Made by a program: the position numbers and the translations under genes. A stretch of DNA of 64,000 nt, taken from the NCBI GenBank assembly GCA_025355465.1, contig JANXZO010000021.1:1-64000 (forward strand), written 5' to 3'. This DNA is from Bacteroidales bacterium. GTDB lineage: Bacteria; Bacteroidota; Bacteroidia; Bacteroidales; FEN-979. Every line of letters starts with the position of its first letter. The first letter of the stretch is position 1. The notes beneath the pieces were generated by a model. It made no database searches. It was not told the origin of the DNA and worked only from the letters and a program-made list of their open reading frames with translations. This document shows positions 25,132-34,752 of this stretch, one piece after another.

Positions 25132-27555
25132 ATGAAAAAAATTGCACTCCTTCTCTTCATGATATTTACCTGTGGATTGGTTTCTGCCCAGCAGATGAAA
25201 AATGCCGAAGTGAAGATCACGGCCACGCCTGCCGGGATGCTTCAGCTGGGGGCCATGGGGTTGCCGGTCGAAGAGGGTTTTCATGCCAAGGACGGCACCT
25301 GGACAATTGTATTGACACAGCAGGAGATTGACCGTGTGATCAATGCCGGTTACCCGGTAGAGATTCTTCACGATGATTATACAAAATTTATAACCGATCG
25401 GAATCGGAAGGACGCTTCCCTGATTGATTACATCAACAGCCACAAGCAGGATTTCAACAATACCGATGTAAGCAATTACACGATTCCGCAGCATTTCAAA
25501 CTGGGATCCATGGGAGGTTACCTTACCCTGGCGGAGCTATATAGTGAACTCGACAGCATGCGGATCCTTTTCCCGAACCTGATCTCTGCCAGGTTCACCA
25601 TTGGCAACTCAAATTCTATCGAAGGCAGGCCGCTCTATGCCGTGCGTATCTCCAACAATCCAAACCAGTCGCAAAGCAAACCCAGGGTGTTTTACAACGC
25701 GCTCACCCACGCCCGGGAGCCGATGGGCATGCAGCAATTCATCTTTTTCATGTGGTACCTGCTGGAAAACTATGCATCGAGCGATGAGATCCAATACCTG
25801 GTCAACAACCTCGAGCTTTATTTTCTGCCGGTCTGCAACCCTGACGGATATGAGTACAACCATGTCAGTGCGCCTTTGGGCGGCGGCAACTGGCGCAAAA
25901 ACCGGAGGAACAACAACAACGGCACCTGGGGGGTTGACCTCAACCGGAACTACGGCTACAAATGGGGATACGATAACAACGGGTCATCGCCCAACCCCGG
26001 TGATGAAACCTACCGTGGTCCTTCCGCCTTCTCGGAACCGGAAACCCAGGTAGTGCGTGATTTCTGTATTGAACGGGGATTCCGCATGGCGATGAATTAT
26101 CATACTTTCAGCAACTACCTGTTATATCCCTGGTCTTGGCAAACCAAGCTTACGCCCGACAGCACTCTCGAACTGAATTATGCAGACTATTTTACCCGGC
26201 AAAACGGATATCTTGCCGGAACACCCGGCCAGATCCTCTATAATACCAATGGCGACTGCATGGATTGGGAGTATGGAGAACAGGCCGCCAAGCCTAAGAT
26301 CATTGCCTTTACAGTGGAAACAGGCAATCAGAACGACGGATTCTGGCCCCCGGTGAGCCGGATCATCCCACTGGCACAGGAGAACATGTACTCGGATTTT
26401 ATGGTCGCCCATTTTGCCCTGAGGTATGCTGTGGTGAACGACTTATCGCCCGTGATTACACCCGAAAAGCAGGGGTATTTTAAATTTGATTTCAAACGCT
26501 TCGGAATCGACGGACCGGCCAACTACCAGGTGTCGGTCCTCCCAATGGATACCACCCGGATCATTGCAACCGGGGGGAGCCGGATTTTTACAAACCCTGC
26601 CCAGTTCCTGAGTTACTCCGATTCCATTTCCTATACCTTCAACCCCGATATTGTTACCGGAACAGAGATCAGCTTTATTTACCTCATCAGTAACGGGATG
26701 TACACCTTCCGCGATACGGTTACAAAATTTTTCGGCCCCCCGCTGGTCGTCTTCAGCGACAGCTGCAGTAACATGGCCAAATGGACCTCGGCGAAATGGA
26801 ATGTATCTTCCTCTCAATACCATTCAGCCCCTGGTTCCATTACCGATTCCCCTTCCGGAAATTATCCGTCGAATGCCGATTTCCCGGTAACCTCCATCAA
26901 TAAGGTCGATCTGCAAAATTCACCGGTGGCGGTTGTGAACTACTGGGCAAGGTGGAATACCGAGAAAGGTTTTGATTTTGCACAGTTTAAAATTTCCGAC
27001 GACAACGGCCTTTCATGGGTGCCAAAAGCCGGAAAATATACCGTAACCGGTACAGAATTCGAAGCCCTTGGACAACCAGTTTATGATGGTAAAAAACTCA
27101 GCTGGGTCAACGAACAAATCATCTTGAAAGATTACCTGAACAAGGATATCAAGCTCCGGTTTATCCTCAAAAGTGATGGGGGAATGAATTTCGATGGTTT
27201 TTATTTTGACGATATTTCGGTTACCATTGTCGATATGACCGGCGTCGGAATGGAAAACATCCCTGCAGGAAAAGCCCGGATATCTGATCCCGTTCCAAAC
27301 CCGGCAAACGATATGTTCACGATTCGGTATGATCTCACCGGCCAGGTAACGGGAACTTTCGGTCAACTAAATTCAGACCCGATCACCTTCGAACTCTTTA
27401 ATTCTCAGTGGATACGGGTACGTGAGACGATCCTGGATACGCCAACCGGGAAAGTTTCCACGCGGGTGAATGACTTGTCGCCAGGCATCTATTTCTACCG
27501 AATCAGGTTCGCCTTCGGGACTACCGGCGTGAAAAAACTTGTGGTGGTCCGTTAA
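25132..27555 (+). CDS. T9SS-secreted M14 zinc carboxypeptidase
   Basis: 807 residues. Signal peptide ends LVSA before Gln21. After a pro-region of about 110 residues the M14 domain (about 130-430) has zinc ligands H193 and E196 (ALTHAREPMG), H324 (MNYHTFSNY) and catalytic E396 (AFTVETGNQ); NPDGYEYN and WRKNRRNN are typical substrate-site motifs. A segment around 540-690 with FDGFYFDDISV looks like a jelly-roll adhesion domain. The last about 90 residues (SDPVPNPANDMFTIRYDL, SPGIYFYRI, KKLVVVR) form the T9SS sorting domain. Predicted to trim C-terminal residues from extracellular peptides. It lies 14 nt after gldD and may share its transcript. Confidence 0.95.
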   Translation: MKKIALLLFMIFTCGLVSAQQMKNAEVKITATPAGMLQLGAMGLPVEEGFHAKDGTWTIVLTQQEIDRVINAGYPVEILHDDYTKFITDRNRKDASLIDYINSHKQDFNNTDVSNYTIPQHFKLGSMGGYLTLAELYSELDSMRILFPNLISARFTIGNSNSIEGRPLYAVRISNNPNQSQSKPRVFYNALTHAREPMGMQQFIFFMWYLLENYASSDEIQYLVNNLELYFLPVCNPDGYEYNHVSAPLGGGNWRKNRRNNNNGTWGVDLNRNYGYKWGYDNNGSSPNPGDETYRGPSAFSEPETQVVRDFCIERGFRMAMNYHTFSNYLLYPWSWQTKLTPDSTLELNYADYFTRQNGYLAGTPGQILYNTNGDCMDWEYGEQAAKPKIIAFTVETGNQNDGFWPPVSRIIPLAQENMYSDFMVAHFALRYAVVNDLSPVITPEKQGYFKFDFKRFGIDGPANYQVSVLPMDTTRIIATGGSRIFTNPAQFLSYSDSISYTFNPDIVTGTEISFIYLISNGMYTFRDTVTKFFGPPLVVFSDSCSNMAKWTSAKWNVSSSQYHSAPGSITDSPSGNYPSNADFPVTSINKVDLQNSPVAVVNYWARWNTEKGFDFAQFKISDDNGLSWVPKAGKYTVTGTEFEALGQPVYDGKKLSWVNEQIILKDYLNKDIKLRFILKSDGGMNFDGFYFDDISVTIVDMTGVGMENIPAGKARISDPVPNPANDMFTIRYDLTGQVTGTFGQLNSDPITFELFNSQWIRVRETILDTPTGKVSTRVNDLSPGIYFYRIRFAFGTTGVKKLVVVR

Positions 27556-27605
27556 ACAACCAAGCCGGACAGCAGGATAAATTTGTTTTCCGACGGTGAA
27601 TCGGC

Positions 27606-28697
27606 TTATTCAGTGCGGTTCATCACGTCGATTTGCCGCTGGATGGACTCTTCGTGCACCGTTTCCAGGAGTTTCAGGATAAACTCTTTACTCAGGCCCA
27701 TGCGTATTCCCGCCTCAATGCGGTCGAGGGTGAGCTGATTCCACCTTTTCAACTGCAGGATGGTGATACGGTTTGCCTTTTTGTAGTAGCCGATCTCTTC
27801 CACAACATCCATACGACGTGCGAGGATGTCCATCAACTCCTCATCGAGTTTATCGATTTCGGAACGCAGCGATTCAAGCCGGTTCTGAAACTCCCCGGGT
27901 ACGGCTTCCTGCCGGTACACCAGTTTTGAAAGCAGCTCTTTCAGCTGCCCCGGGGTGAGTTGCTGGTGCTTGTCGGTAAGCGCTTTGGAAGGATTGATGT
28001 GGGTTTCGATCATCAGCCCCTGCATTTCAAGGTCGAGTGCCTTCTGGGCAACGGGAAGCAACAGATCGCGGTTCCCGCAGATGTGGCTCGGGTCGGCGAT
28101 TACCGGGAGGTCGGGACAAAGGCTCCGGAGTTCGATGGGGATCTCCCACATGGGGGCGTTTCGATAGGGCGAGCGGTTGAAAAAGGAGAACCCGCGGTGG
28201 ATGGCCACAAGTTTTTTTATTCCGGCCTGGTTCAGCCGTTCGATGGCGCCCATCCAGGTTTTCAGGTCGGGGTTGAGCGGGTTTTTCACCATCACCGGCA
28301 GGTCATGACCTTCGAGCGCTTCGGCGATCTCCTGCACCGAAAAGGGGCTCACCGAGGTACGGGCTCCGATCCAGAGGATGTCGATGCCGTGGTCGATAGC
28401 CTGTTTTACATGCAGCGGACTGGCTACCTCCACGGTGATCAGCAGGCCGGTCTCCGCTTTTACACGCTGCAACCATTTCAGCCCTTTTTTACCGACCCCT
28501 TCAAAAGTTGAAGGACGCGTGCGGGGTTTCCAGATCCCTGCCCTGAATACCGTAATGCCGCCGATGGCTGCAAGGCCGGTGGCCGTCTCCATCACCTGGC
28601 ATTCTGTTTCGGCGCTGCACGGACCGGCGATGATCAACGGTAGTCCTGCGGAGGGCAACCAGGAGTTCAGCGGAACAATATCAAGCTGCATTGTCAT
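27606..28697 (-). CDS. Bifunctional DAHP synthase / chorismate mutase
   Basis: 363 residues. Residues 1-260 are a type I-beta (KDO8P-like) DAHP synthase: IIAGPCSAET, FRAGIWKPRTRPSTFEG, WIGARTSVSPF, VIADPSHICG. Residues about 275-360 are an AroQ-type chorismate mutase helix bundle (LRSEIDKLDEELMDILARRM). The order synthase-mutase is common in Bacteroidota; the mutase usually also acts as a feedback-control element. It makes the first shikimate-pathway intermediate and prephenate for Phe/Tyr. Two possible starts exist, at 28697 and 28691. A TATTTTTG box at 28709-28702 lies so close that the mRNA may be nearly leaderless. Confidence 0.95.
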   Translation of the reverse strand: MTMQLDIVPLNSWLPSAGLPLIIAGPCSAETECQVMETATGLAAIGGITVFRAGIWKPRTRPSTFEGVGKKGLKWLQRVKAETGLLITVEVASPLHVKQAIDHGIDILWIGARTSVSPFSVQEIAEALEGHDLPVMVKNPLNPDLKTWMGAIERLNQAGIKKLVAIHRGFSFFNRSPYRNAPMWEIPIELRSLCPDLPVIADPSHICGNRDLLLPVAQKALDLEMQGLMIETHINPSKALTDKHQQLTPGQLKELLSKLVYRQEAVPGEFQNRLESLRSEIDKLDEELMDILARRMDVVEEIGYYKKANRITILQLKRWNQLTLDRIEAGIRMGLSKEFILKLLETVHEESIQRQIDVMNRTE

Positions 28698-28715
28698 GCG
28701 ACAAAAATACGCAAT

Positions 28716-28985
28716 TTATACGCTCCGGAAGATCAGTTTCCATCCATTTGATAAAACCTTCAGCGCAGAAACCACAATGGCGATGATCAGCAGTATGGGA
28801 AGCACCTGATCAAGCCACATGAGGCCGTGGGTATTGCTGAAATCGAAAGGAAAAATGTAATACAGTGCGAGGAGTGTTACCACCTTAGCCGCCTCGGTGA
28901 CGATCCTGCCGAGATAACGAACGGCCCGCTGGGCGAATACCAGCATCAGCAGGTTGCCGCCGATCTGAACGAAGGTGTTGGTCAC
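28716..28985 (-). CDS. Small predicted membrane protein, start uncertain
   Basis: About 89 residues from GTG 28985, with two to three hydrophobic stretches (GGNLLMLVFAQRAVRYLG; KVVTLLALYYIFPF; LPILLIIAIVVSALKVL). The same frame stays open for 36 more codons upstream and encodes another hydrophobic stretch (ITESFGAVVWILV), but contains no ATG, GTG or TTG before an in-frame stop near 29100. Either GTG 28985 is the start or the N-terminus uses a rare codon or has been damaged. No family was recognised. It ends 18 nt before the DAHP synthase on the same strand. The remaining 28986-29225 region holds only the asnS promoter box. Confidence 0.5.
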   Translation of the reverse strand: MTNTFVQIGGNLLMLVFAQRAVRYLGRIVTEAAKVVTLLALYYIFPFDFSNTHGLMWLDQVLPILLIIAIVVSALKVLSNGWKLIFRSV

Positions 28986-29200
28986 CAGGATCCATACTAC
29001 GGCGCCAAAACTTTCGGTGATGAAGGAGATGTGCCAGGCGGCGCATGCCGTTTTCGTCGGTTCTTCGTGTGCAGCGGGACAGAAATTCAGTATGATGGTT
29101 CATGAATGATGATTTTGTTGGCTTTGACGCGCTGGCGCTGGTAAAGTTACAGATAAAGGGAAAGGCAACAATGGATAACGAATAATTCCCGCCATTTCAG

Positions 29201-29208
29201 TAAATTTG
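29201..29208 (+). promoter_or_regulatory. -7 box of asnS
   Basis: TAAATTTG, 17 nt before the asnS start codon; no clear -33 element. Confidence 0.45.
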
Positions 29209-29225
29209 CGGTTCAAAATATTTTT

Positions 29226-30623
29226 ATGGAACACCAAAGAAGATCGAAGATCAGCGATTTGCTCAAGTCGAAAGAGTATGGTAAAGAAGTACTGGTAAAA
29301 GGCTGGGTACGTACCCGCCGCGGGAACAAGAATGTAAATTTCATCGCCCTCAACGACGGGTCGGTGGTGCACCACATCCAGGTGGTGGCCGAAGTAGCGA
29401 ATTTCGACGAGAACTTGCTGAAACTGGTAACCACCGGAAGCTGTCTTGCCGTGAAGGGAGTTCTTGTGGAGTCGCAGGGACAGGGGCAAAACGTTGAGAT
29501 CCAGGCCCGGGAGATTGAAGTTTACGGCAGCGCCGATGCAGAAACCTATCCCCTGCAGAAGAAAGGCCACACGCTGGAGTTCCTGCGTGAGATCGCCCAT
29601 CTGCGCCCGCGCACGAACACCTTTGGCGCTGTGCTGCGCATCCGTCATGCCATGGCCTATGCCATCCACAAATATTTCAATGACCAGGGTTTTTTCTACA
29701 TCCATGCCCCCATCATTACCGGCAGCGATGCCGAAGGTGCCGGCGCCATGTTCCGCGTTACCACGCTGGATGCAGGAAATCCGCCCCGGCTGCCTGGCGG
29801 AGAGATTGACTATGCCCAGGATTTTTTCGGAAAAGAGACAAATCTTACCGTGAGCGGACAGCTCGAAGCAGAACTTGCCGCCATGGCCCTGTCACTGGTT
29901 TATACCTTTGGACCCACCTTCCGGGCCGAGAATTCCAACACGCCGCGCCACCTGGCCGAATTCTGGATGATCGAACCGGAGATGGCCTTTTACGACATCA
30001 ACGACAACATGGATCTGGCCGAGGAGTTCCTGAAATACCTGATGCAATATGCCCTCGACCACTGTTACGATGATCTGGAGTTCCTCAACAAAATGTACGA
30101 CAACGAGCTCATCGACCGGCTGAAAGGGGTGATCGGCAGTAGCTTTGAACGCCTTACCTATACAAAAGCCGTGGAGATTCTGATGGCCTCCGGACAAACC
30201 TGGGAGTATCCTGTTTCGTGGGGCGCCGACCTGCAGGCCGAACATGAACGCTACCTCGTGGAAAAACATTTCGGCAAGCCGGTCATCCTCACCGACTATC
30301 CCAAAGACATCAAGGCATTTTACATGAAACAGAACACCGACGGCAAGACCGTTCGCGGTATGGATGTCCTCTTTCCCAAGATCGGTGAGATCATCGGCGG
30401 GTCGCAGCGTGAAGAGAACCTGGATGCCCTGATGAACCGCATCCATGAGATGAACATCCCCGAAAAGGATGTGTGGTGGTATCTCGATACCCGCAAGTTC
30501 GGCACCACCCCCCACGCCGGCTTCGGCCTGGGCTTCGAACGGCTCATCCTCTTCGTCACCGGCATGGCCAACATCCGCGATGTGATCCCCTTCCCGCGCA
30601 CACCGAAGAATGCAGAGTTTTAG
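29226..30623 (+). CDS. asnS: Asparaginyl-tRNA synthetase
   Basis: 465 residues, class IIb. The N-terminal OB anticodon-binding domain has [20 protein letters not shown]. Motif 2 is [21 protein letters not shown] and motif 3 [32 protein letters not shown] is specific to AsnRS. It charges tRNA-Asn directly. The gene converges with the AAA ATPase gene, the stops being 1 nt apart, so the left border of the accessory island is sharp. Confidence 0.97.
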   Translation: MEHQRRSKISDLLKSKEYGKEVLVKGWVRTRRGNKNVNFIALNDGSVVHHIQVVAEVANFDENLLKLVTTGSCLAVKGVLVESQGQGQNVEIQAREIEVYGSADAETYPLQKKGHTLEFLREIAHLRPRTNTFGAVLRIRHAMAYAIHKYFNDQGFFYIHAPIITGSDAEGAGAMFRVTTLDAGNPPRLPGGEIDYAQDFFGKETNLTVSGQLEAELAAMALSLVYTFGPTFRAENSNTPRHLAEFWMIEPEMAFYDINDNMDLAEEFLKYLMQYALDHCYDDLEFLNKMYDNELIDRLKGVIGSSFERLTYTKAVEILMASGQTWEYPVSWGADLQAEHERYLVEKHFGKPVILTDYPKDIKAFYMKQNTDGKTVRGMDVLFPKIGEIIGGSQREENLDALMNRIHEMNIPEKDVWWYLDTRKFGTTPHAGFGLGFERLILFVTGMANIRDVIPFPRTPKNAEF

Positions 30624-30624
30624 G

Positions 30625-31752
30625 CTATTTCATCAGGAATTCATAGACGTTTTCAGGGGTGATGGTTTGAAAGGGAGTATCCGGATAATTCCTTGTAAAC
30701 CCTTTTGGTACCCTGGCGGGTTTTGAGCCCAATTTGAATTCGAAGGCCTCCAACGTCTCACCATTCTCTTCAATCAGGTCAATTTCCTGCTGGTCATAGG
30801 TCCGCCAGAAATAGAAAGAGGAAAAATTCTGTGCGTAGGTCTGTTTCTTTATTCGTTCTGAAATACAGAAATTCTCCCACAATTTCCCCTGATCATCTCG
30901 AAGCTGCAAGGGTTCAAACCTGGAAATTATGGCATTTCGGATACCGTTATCCCAGAAATAAAACCGGGGAGATTTGTTGATCTCCTTTCTCAAATTCCTA
31001 CTAAATCCCGAGAGACGAAAAATGATATATGATTTCTCAAGGATTTCGAGGTATCGCTGAATCGTTTTCACCGTGGTATGAAGGTTCGTTGCCAATTCAT
31101 TATAAGAGACGTCGTTGCAAATCTGGTATGCCAGGTTTCTCAGCAGGTTCATAACGAAAAGACTGTCCTTTACATGATCAAGTTGAAGTACATCTTTTAG
31201 CAGATAACCGTTCCTGATATTTTCGAGCAGGAGGCGTTTTTCCGTTTCAGTCTCTGTCAGAAAAACCTGAGGGTAGGAACCGTATACAAGCAAATTCGGG
31301 AGCAAACGCTGAACAGAAACGAAATCTGAGGAGAGCTCTTTCAATGAAAAAGGATGAAGCTGAAAAAATCTGGAACGGCCGGTTAGCGGTTCGCCAATTT
31401 TATAGCGGAGATCGAAAGCCGAGGAGCCTGTTACAAAGATGGCGATTTGTGGATTTGTATCGACAATGAGTTTCAGGTTGGCTCCGATTTCGGGAATACC
31501 CTGGGCCTCATCAATGAAAACAATGTCGTACCCGGCTAGCATCCTGCTCAACACAGATTGTTTTCTGGAAGAGAGCATCGGGACTATATCATAATCCTCT
31601 CCATTGAGCTGCAGTATCTTTTTATCCGGAAACAATCCGGCGAGTTGTTGCAGAAGTACTGTTTTGCCGGTGCGTCGGGCACCAAAGAGCGCGGTAACAT
31701 GCCCGGGACGAATATCCCTGAAGACAGAGTTTTCTATCAGTCTGTTAATCAT
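30625..31752 (-). CDS. AAA ATPase with DUF4143 domain
   Basis: 375 residues. Walker A GARRTGKTVLLQQL (about 25-38), Walker B DIVFIDEAQ (about 80), sensor FVTGSSAFDL, then a winged-helix and DUF4143 part (about 200-375) including LARNLAYQI-type helices and ESYIIFRL-like KSYIIFRLSGFSRN. Members are frequent in accessory regions; their function is not established, though links to stress or toxin-like systems have been proposed. Two TAnnTTTG boxes lie upstream on the minus strand (31781-31774 and 31803-31796). The gene is AT-richer than its housekeeping neighbours. It forms an accessory island with the AbiEii/DUF6922 pair next to it. Confidence 0.88.
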   Translation of the reverse strand: MINRLIENSVFRDIRPGHVTALFGARRTGKTVLLQQLAGLFPDKKILQLNGEDYDIVPMLSSRKQSVLSRMLAGYDIVFIDEAQGIPEIGANLKLIVDTNPQIAIFVTGSSAFDLRYKIGEPLTGRSRFFQLHPFSLKELSSDFVSVQRLLPNLLVYGSYPQVFLTETETEKRLLLENIRNGYLLKDVLQLDHVKDSLFVMNLLRNLAYQICNDVSYNELATNLHTTVKTIQRYLEILEKSYIIFRLSGFSRNLRKEINKSPRFYFWDNGIRNAIISRFEPLQLRDDQGKLWENFCISERIKKQTYAQNFSSFYFWRTYDQQEIDLIEENGETLEAFEFKLGSKPARVPKGFTRNYPDTPFQTITPENVYEFLMK

Positions 31753-31902
31753 AATTTGTTATATCATGGTATACAAATTTACGTAAAATTGCATACAAAT
31801 GTATTTAAAATATTAAAAAATTTTGGATCACCCGGAGAATCTGATGTGTTCCCCTGCCCACGTACCCCGTAGAATGCAGCGTTTAAAGGCGGGATCTAAT
31901 TG

Positions 31903-31934
31903 CCACATCACCGCATTACCACATCATCACATCA
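31903..31934. repeat. Degenerate CACATTAC/CACATCAT array
   Basis: About four degenerate octamer units immediately follow the stop of the AbiEii-like gene; same family as 15933-15996. Confidence 0.7.
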
Positions 31935-31935
31935 A

Positions 31936-32565
31936 TTATTTCTTTCCGGAATAATGCAAGACTGCTTTTTCGATCCGCTTTTTAACTGCAGTCCATTTCA
32001 ATCCGGGGTTGTCGATCATCACAGGCCAGTCGGCGAGATCAACATCCTTAAACCAGATGAGGCTCTTGAGAATAAAGGTGTCGTTTGGTTGTTTGTACTT
32101 CTCCCGGTAAAAACCCAGCATTTCGCCCAATTCATAACGCGGGAGCAGATAGAATATGTCAACAAAATCTTTCGAACGCTGTCCGCTTGTGACAATTGCA
32201 TTGAGTTTCATGGCAATAATATCAGGTTCTGACAATACCGTAATGCCATCGATCAACAGCGGTGATGCCAGCAAATGATAACGATGGGCAAGAATGTCTA
32301 CCTTGATATTTTCAATTGCTCCCCTCAGGGTGTTGGCAGCGGTGAAAAACAACTCATAAGGGAAATCCTGCTGAAGGTTTTCGAGTAATACTGCAGCATC
32401 AAAACCGACATTGGAAAACAGATCGATGTCCACCGATTTACGATGTCCCAGGTAAAGGGCCAGAGCAGTTCCTCCTGCAAGATAAAAATTGCCAAGATAG
32501 GGTTTGGACTGAAGAGATTCTATGAGTTCCAGTGTTGATTTTTCAACCGTTTCCTTGTGTGACAT
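31936..32565 (-). CDS. AbiEii/AbiGii-like nucleotidyltransferase (toxin family)
   Basis: 209 residues. FYLAGGTALALYLGHRKSVD with the following IDLFS gives the GG...DxD signature of the DUF1814/AbiEii minimal nucleotidyltransferases. Typical helices follow (DIIAMKLNAIV, KDFVDIFYLL). AbiEii proteins are the toxic halves of type IV abortive-infection/toxin-antitoxin pairs. The upstream partner gene overlaps its start by 46 nt, which implies translational coupling. The partner is a DUF6922-like protein rather than a classical AbiEi. Toxin activity is family inference. Confidence 0.88.
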   Translation of the reverse strand: MSHKETVEKSTLELIESLQSKPYLGNFYLAGGTALALYLGHRKSVDIDLFSNVGFDAAVLLENLQQDFPYELFFTAANTLRGAIENIKVDILAHRYHLLASPLLIDGITVLSEPDIIAMKLNAIVTSGQRSKDFVDIFYLLPRYELGEMLGFYREKYKQPNDTFILKSLIWFKDVDLADWPVMIDNPGLKWTAVKKRIEKAVLHYSGKK

Positions 32566-32828
32566 CGGAATCTGTTTGCCGGGATCTGAAATATTTTTTT
32601 AATGTAGTTAAAGGTCTTCGGATCGATATAGTTTAAATTTGTCAACACGTTAATAACCTTATCCTTACCGTAATATTCCACCACCAGGTTGATCTCATTC
32701 TGCGTTCCAAGGTTGAAAATCCGCTCAATGATCAATCGGGCCGCTGCTGAATCCTCAAAAGCCGACAGTTCAACATCCCAAAAATAAGATGGGTTTAATT
32801 GTCCGGTAATACCCGTTGGATGGACCAT
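32520..32828 (-). CDS. DUF6922-like small protein, likely antitoxin partner
   Basis: 102 residues from ATG 32828 (an upstream in-frame ATG at 32855 is less likely). LNPSYFWDVELS, ARLIIERIFNLGT and FNYIKKIFQIPANRFRCH match the short proteins (DUF6922) that repeatedly precede AbiEii-type nucleotidyltransferases in Bacteroidota. It overlaps that gene by 46 nt. A helical, possibly DNA- or toxin-binding role is inferred from gene pairing only; no wHTH motif could be assigned by eye. Confidence 0.75.
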   Translation of the reverse strand: MVHPTGITGQLNPSYFWDVELSAFEDSAAARLIIERIFNLGTQNEINLVVEYYGKDKVINVLTNLNYIDPKTFNYIKKIFQIPANRFRCHTRKRLKNQHWNS

Positions 32829-32906
32829 ACAATTGCAATGCGTTGTTCCAGTCAAAGGTAATAAAAGTCTTCCAAATTTCTTTTTTTATCTTAACCAAGT
32901 AAACTC

Positions 32907-32957
32907 ATCATCATATCACCACATTACCACATCATCACATTACCACATCACCACATT
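32907..32957. repeat. CACATTAC/CACATCAT array upstream of recJ
   Basis: About six degenerate octamer units between the DUF6922-like gene and recJ. They end 50 nt before the recJ start. Confidence 0.8.
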
Positions 32958-33006
32958 ATTCTTTATCACATTAAATTTTTCGTATCTTAGCCATGAGAAA
33001 AATGTG

Positions 33007-34752
33007 ATGGAAAAACGTTGGGCGATAAAACCGCCGGGTGATCCGGTGATGGTGAGGGAGATAGGGCAGGCGTTGGGCATAGACCAGTACCTGGCGAATC
33101 TGGTTGTGCAGCGTGGCATCACAACGTTCGAACAGGCGAAGTCGTTTTTCCGTCCGTCGCTAAGCGACCTGTTTGATCCGTTTCGCATGCGCGACATGGA
33201 CAAGGCGGTCGCACGCATCCATGAGGCCATTGTCGCCAACGAAAAGATCATGGTATACGGCGATTATGATGTCGACGGAACTTCAGCCGTAGCGCTGGTT
33301 TACACCTTTTTCCACAGTTTTTACGAACACCTTGATTTTTATATTCCCGACCGTGATACCGAAGGGTACGGTATCTCATTCCGGGGAATTGACTATGCTG
33401 CAGAAAATGGATTTACCCTGGTAATTGCGCTGGATTGCGGCATCAAAGCAGTTGAAAAGGTGGCCTATGCCACCGAACACAACCTCGATTTCATCATCTG
33501 CGACCACCATCGCCCCGGTCCGGAGCTTCCTGCCGCCTTCGCCATCCTCGACCCGAAACGTGCCGATTGTACGTATCCCTATAAAGAACTCTCGGGCTGC
33601 GGTATCGGCTTCAAGCTGATTCAGGCCTACGCTCAGGTAAATTGCATCCCTTTCAGCGAACTTACCCGGTACCTCGATCTGGTTGCCATCAGCATCGCTT
33701 CCGACATTGTCGACATTACAGGAGAAAACCGCATCCTGGCGCATTTCGGACTGAAGCTGATCAACACGATGCCGCGTCCGGGGCTGGAGGCGCTTCTGCG
33801 TTATGCCCAGATGATGAAGCACGATGTGGCAACCGGCAAGTGTGTCTTCAACCGCGAACTAACGATTACCGACCTGGTCTTCATGATTGGTCCCCGCATC
33901 AATGCTGCAGGCCGTATCGAAAACGGAAAAAATTCCGTAAAACTGCTCATCACGCAGGACCTTGACGAAGCGTTGAAGCTCGGCGACCAGATCAACAACT
34001 ACAACATTGAGCGCAAGAACCTTGATGCACTGGCTACCATGCAGGCCAGCGAAATGATCAAAGGCGACGAGAAGCTGAGAAACGCCAAATCGACGGTAAT
34101 CTATCATCCCGACTGGCACAAGGGGGTGATCGGTATCGTGGCATCACGCCTCACCGAGACCTTTTACCGACCCACGATCGTGCTCACCCTGAGCAATGGC
34201 CTCATCACGGGATCGGCACGCTCGGTGAAGGATTTCGACATTTATGAAATTGTGGATTCGTGCAGCGACCTGTTAGCGCACTTCGGCGGGCATAAGTTTG
34301 CTGCCGGACTTTCGCTTAAACCCGAGAACCTGGAAGCGTTTGCACAAAAGTTTGAATTGGCAGTGACCACAAAGTTGAACGGCACCGAACTCGTTCCTGT
34401 GGTGGATATCGACCTGGAGTTGCCGCTGAATGCCATCAACAGTAAGTTTTACAGTGTGCTCAGGCAGTTCGCCCCTTTCGGTCCGGGAAACATGGCGCCC
34501 CTGTTTGTGACCAAAGGACTTGTAGATGCCGGTGGGTCGCGCATCGTCGGTAAAAATCACCTCAAGCTGAGTGTGGTACATCCGGAGATTACGGGTGGGC
34601 CATTTTCCGCCATTGCCTTTCAGCAGGGTACGCACTTTAGGCAGATCGAACTCGGAATTCCTTTCAACCTCTGTTACCACGTTGAGGAAAATGAGTGGAA
34701 CGGCTCGGTGAACCTTCAGTTGAACATCAAGGATATTAAATTCTCGGATTAG
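33007..34752 (+). CDS. recJ: Single-stranded-DNA exonuclease RecJ
   Basis: 581 residues from ATG 33007. A longer frame from 32833 would be encoded by repeats and is rejected. The DHH domain has VYGDYDVDGTSA (motif I), ALDCGI, ICDHHRPG (motif III) and the DHHA1 domain GSARSVKDFDI with HFGGHKFAAGLSL. A C-terminal OB-like domain follows. It degrades ssDNA 5' to 3' in recombination and base excision/mismatch repair. A TATCTTAG near 32981 approximates a -7 box. The gene converges with pfkA, the stop codons overlapping by 3 nt. Confidence 0.96.
   Translation: MEKRWAIKPPGDPVMVREIGQALGIDQYLANLVVQRGITTFEQAKSFFRPSLSDLFDPFRMRDMDKAVARIHEAIVANEKIMVYGDYDVDGTSAVALVYTFFHSFYEHLDFYIPDRDTEGYGISFRGIDYAAENGFTLVIALDCGIKAVEKVAYATEHNLDFIICDHHRPGPELPAAFAILDPKRADCTYPYKELSGCGIGFKLIQAYAQVNCIPFSELTRYLDLVAISIASDIVDITGENRILAHFGLKLINTMPRPGLEALLRYAQMMKHDVATGKCVFNRELTITDLVFMIGPRINAAGRIENGKNSVKLLITQDLDEALKLGDQINNYNIERKNLDALATMQASEMIKGDEKLRNAKSTVIYHPDWHKGVIGIVASRLTETFYRPTIVLTLSNGLITGSARSVKDFDIYEIVDSCSDLLAHFGGHKFAAGLSLKPENLEAFAQKFELAVTTKLNGTELVPVVDIDLELPLNAINSKFYSVLRQFAPFGPGNMAPLFVTKGLVDAGGSRIVGKNHLKLSVVHPEITGGPFSAIAFQQGTHFRQIELGIPFNLCYHVEENEWNGSVNLQLNIKDIKFSD

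Noticed and set aside
28885-29103. Minus-strand 72-codon ORF starting with ATG
   Set aside because: Its composition is Arg/His-rich and shadow-like, while the overlapping frame encodes hydrophobic membrane segments.
32833-33006. N-terminal extension of RecJ
   Set aside because: The added codons are encoded by the octamer repeat array and are not part of the RecJ family pattern.
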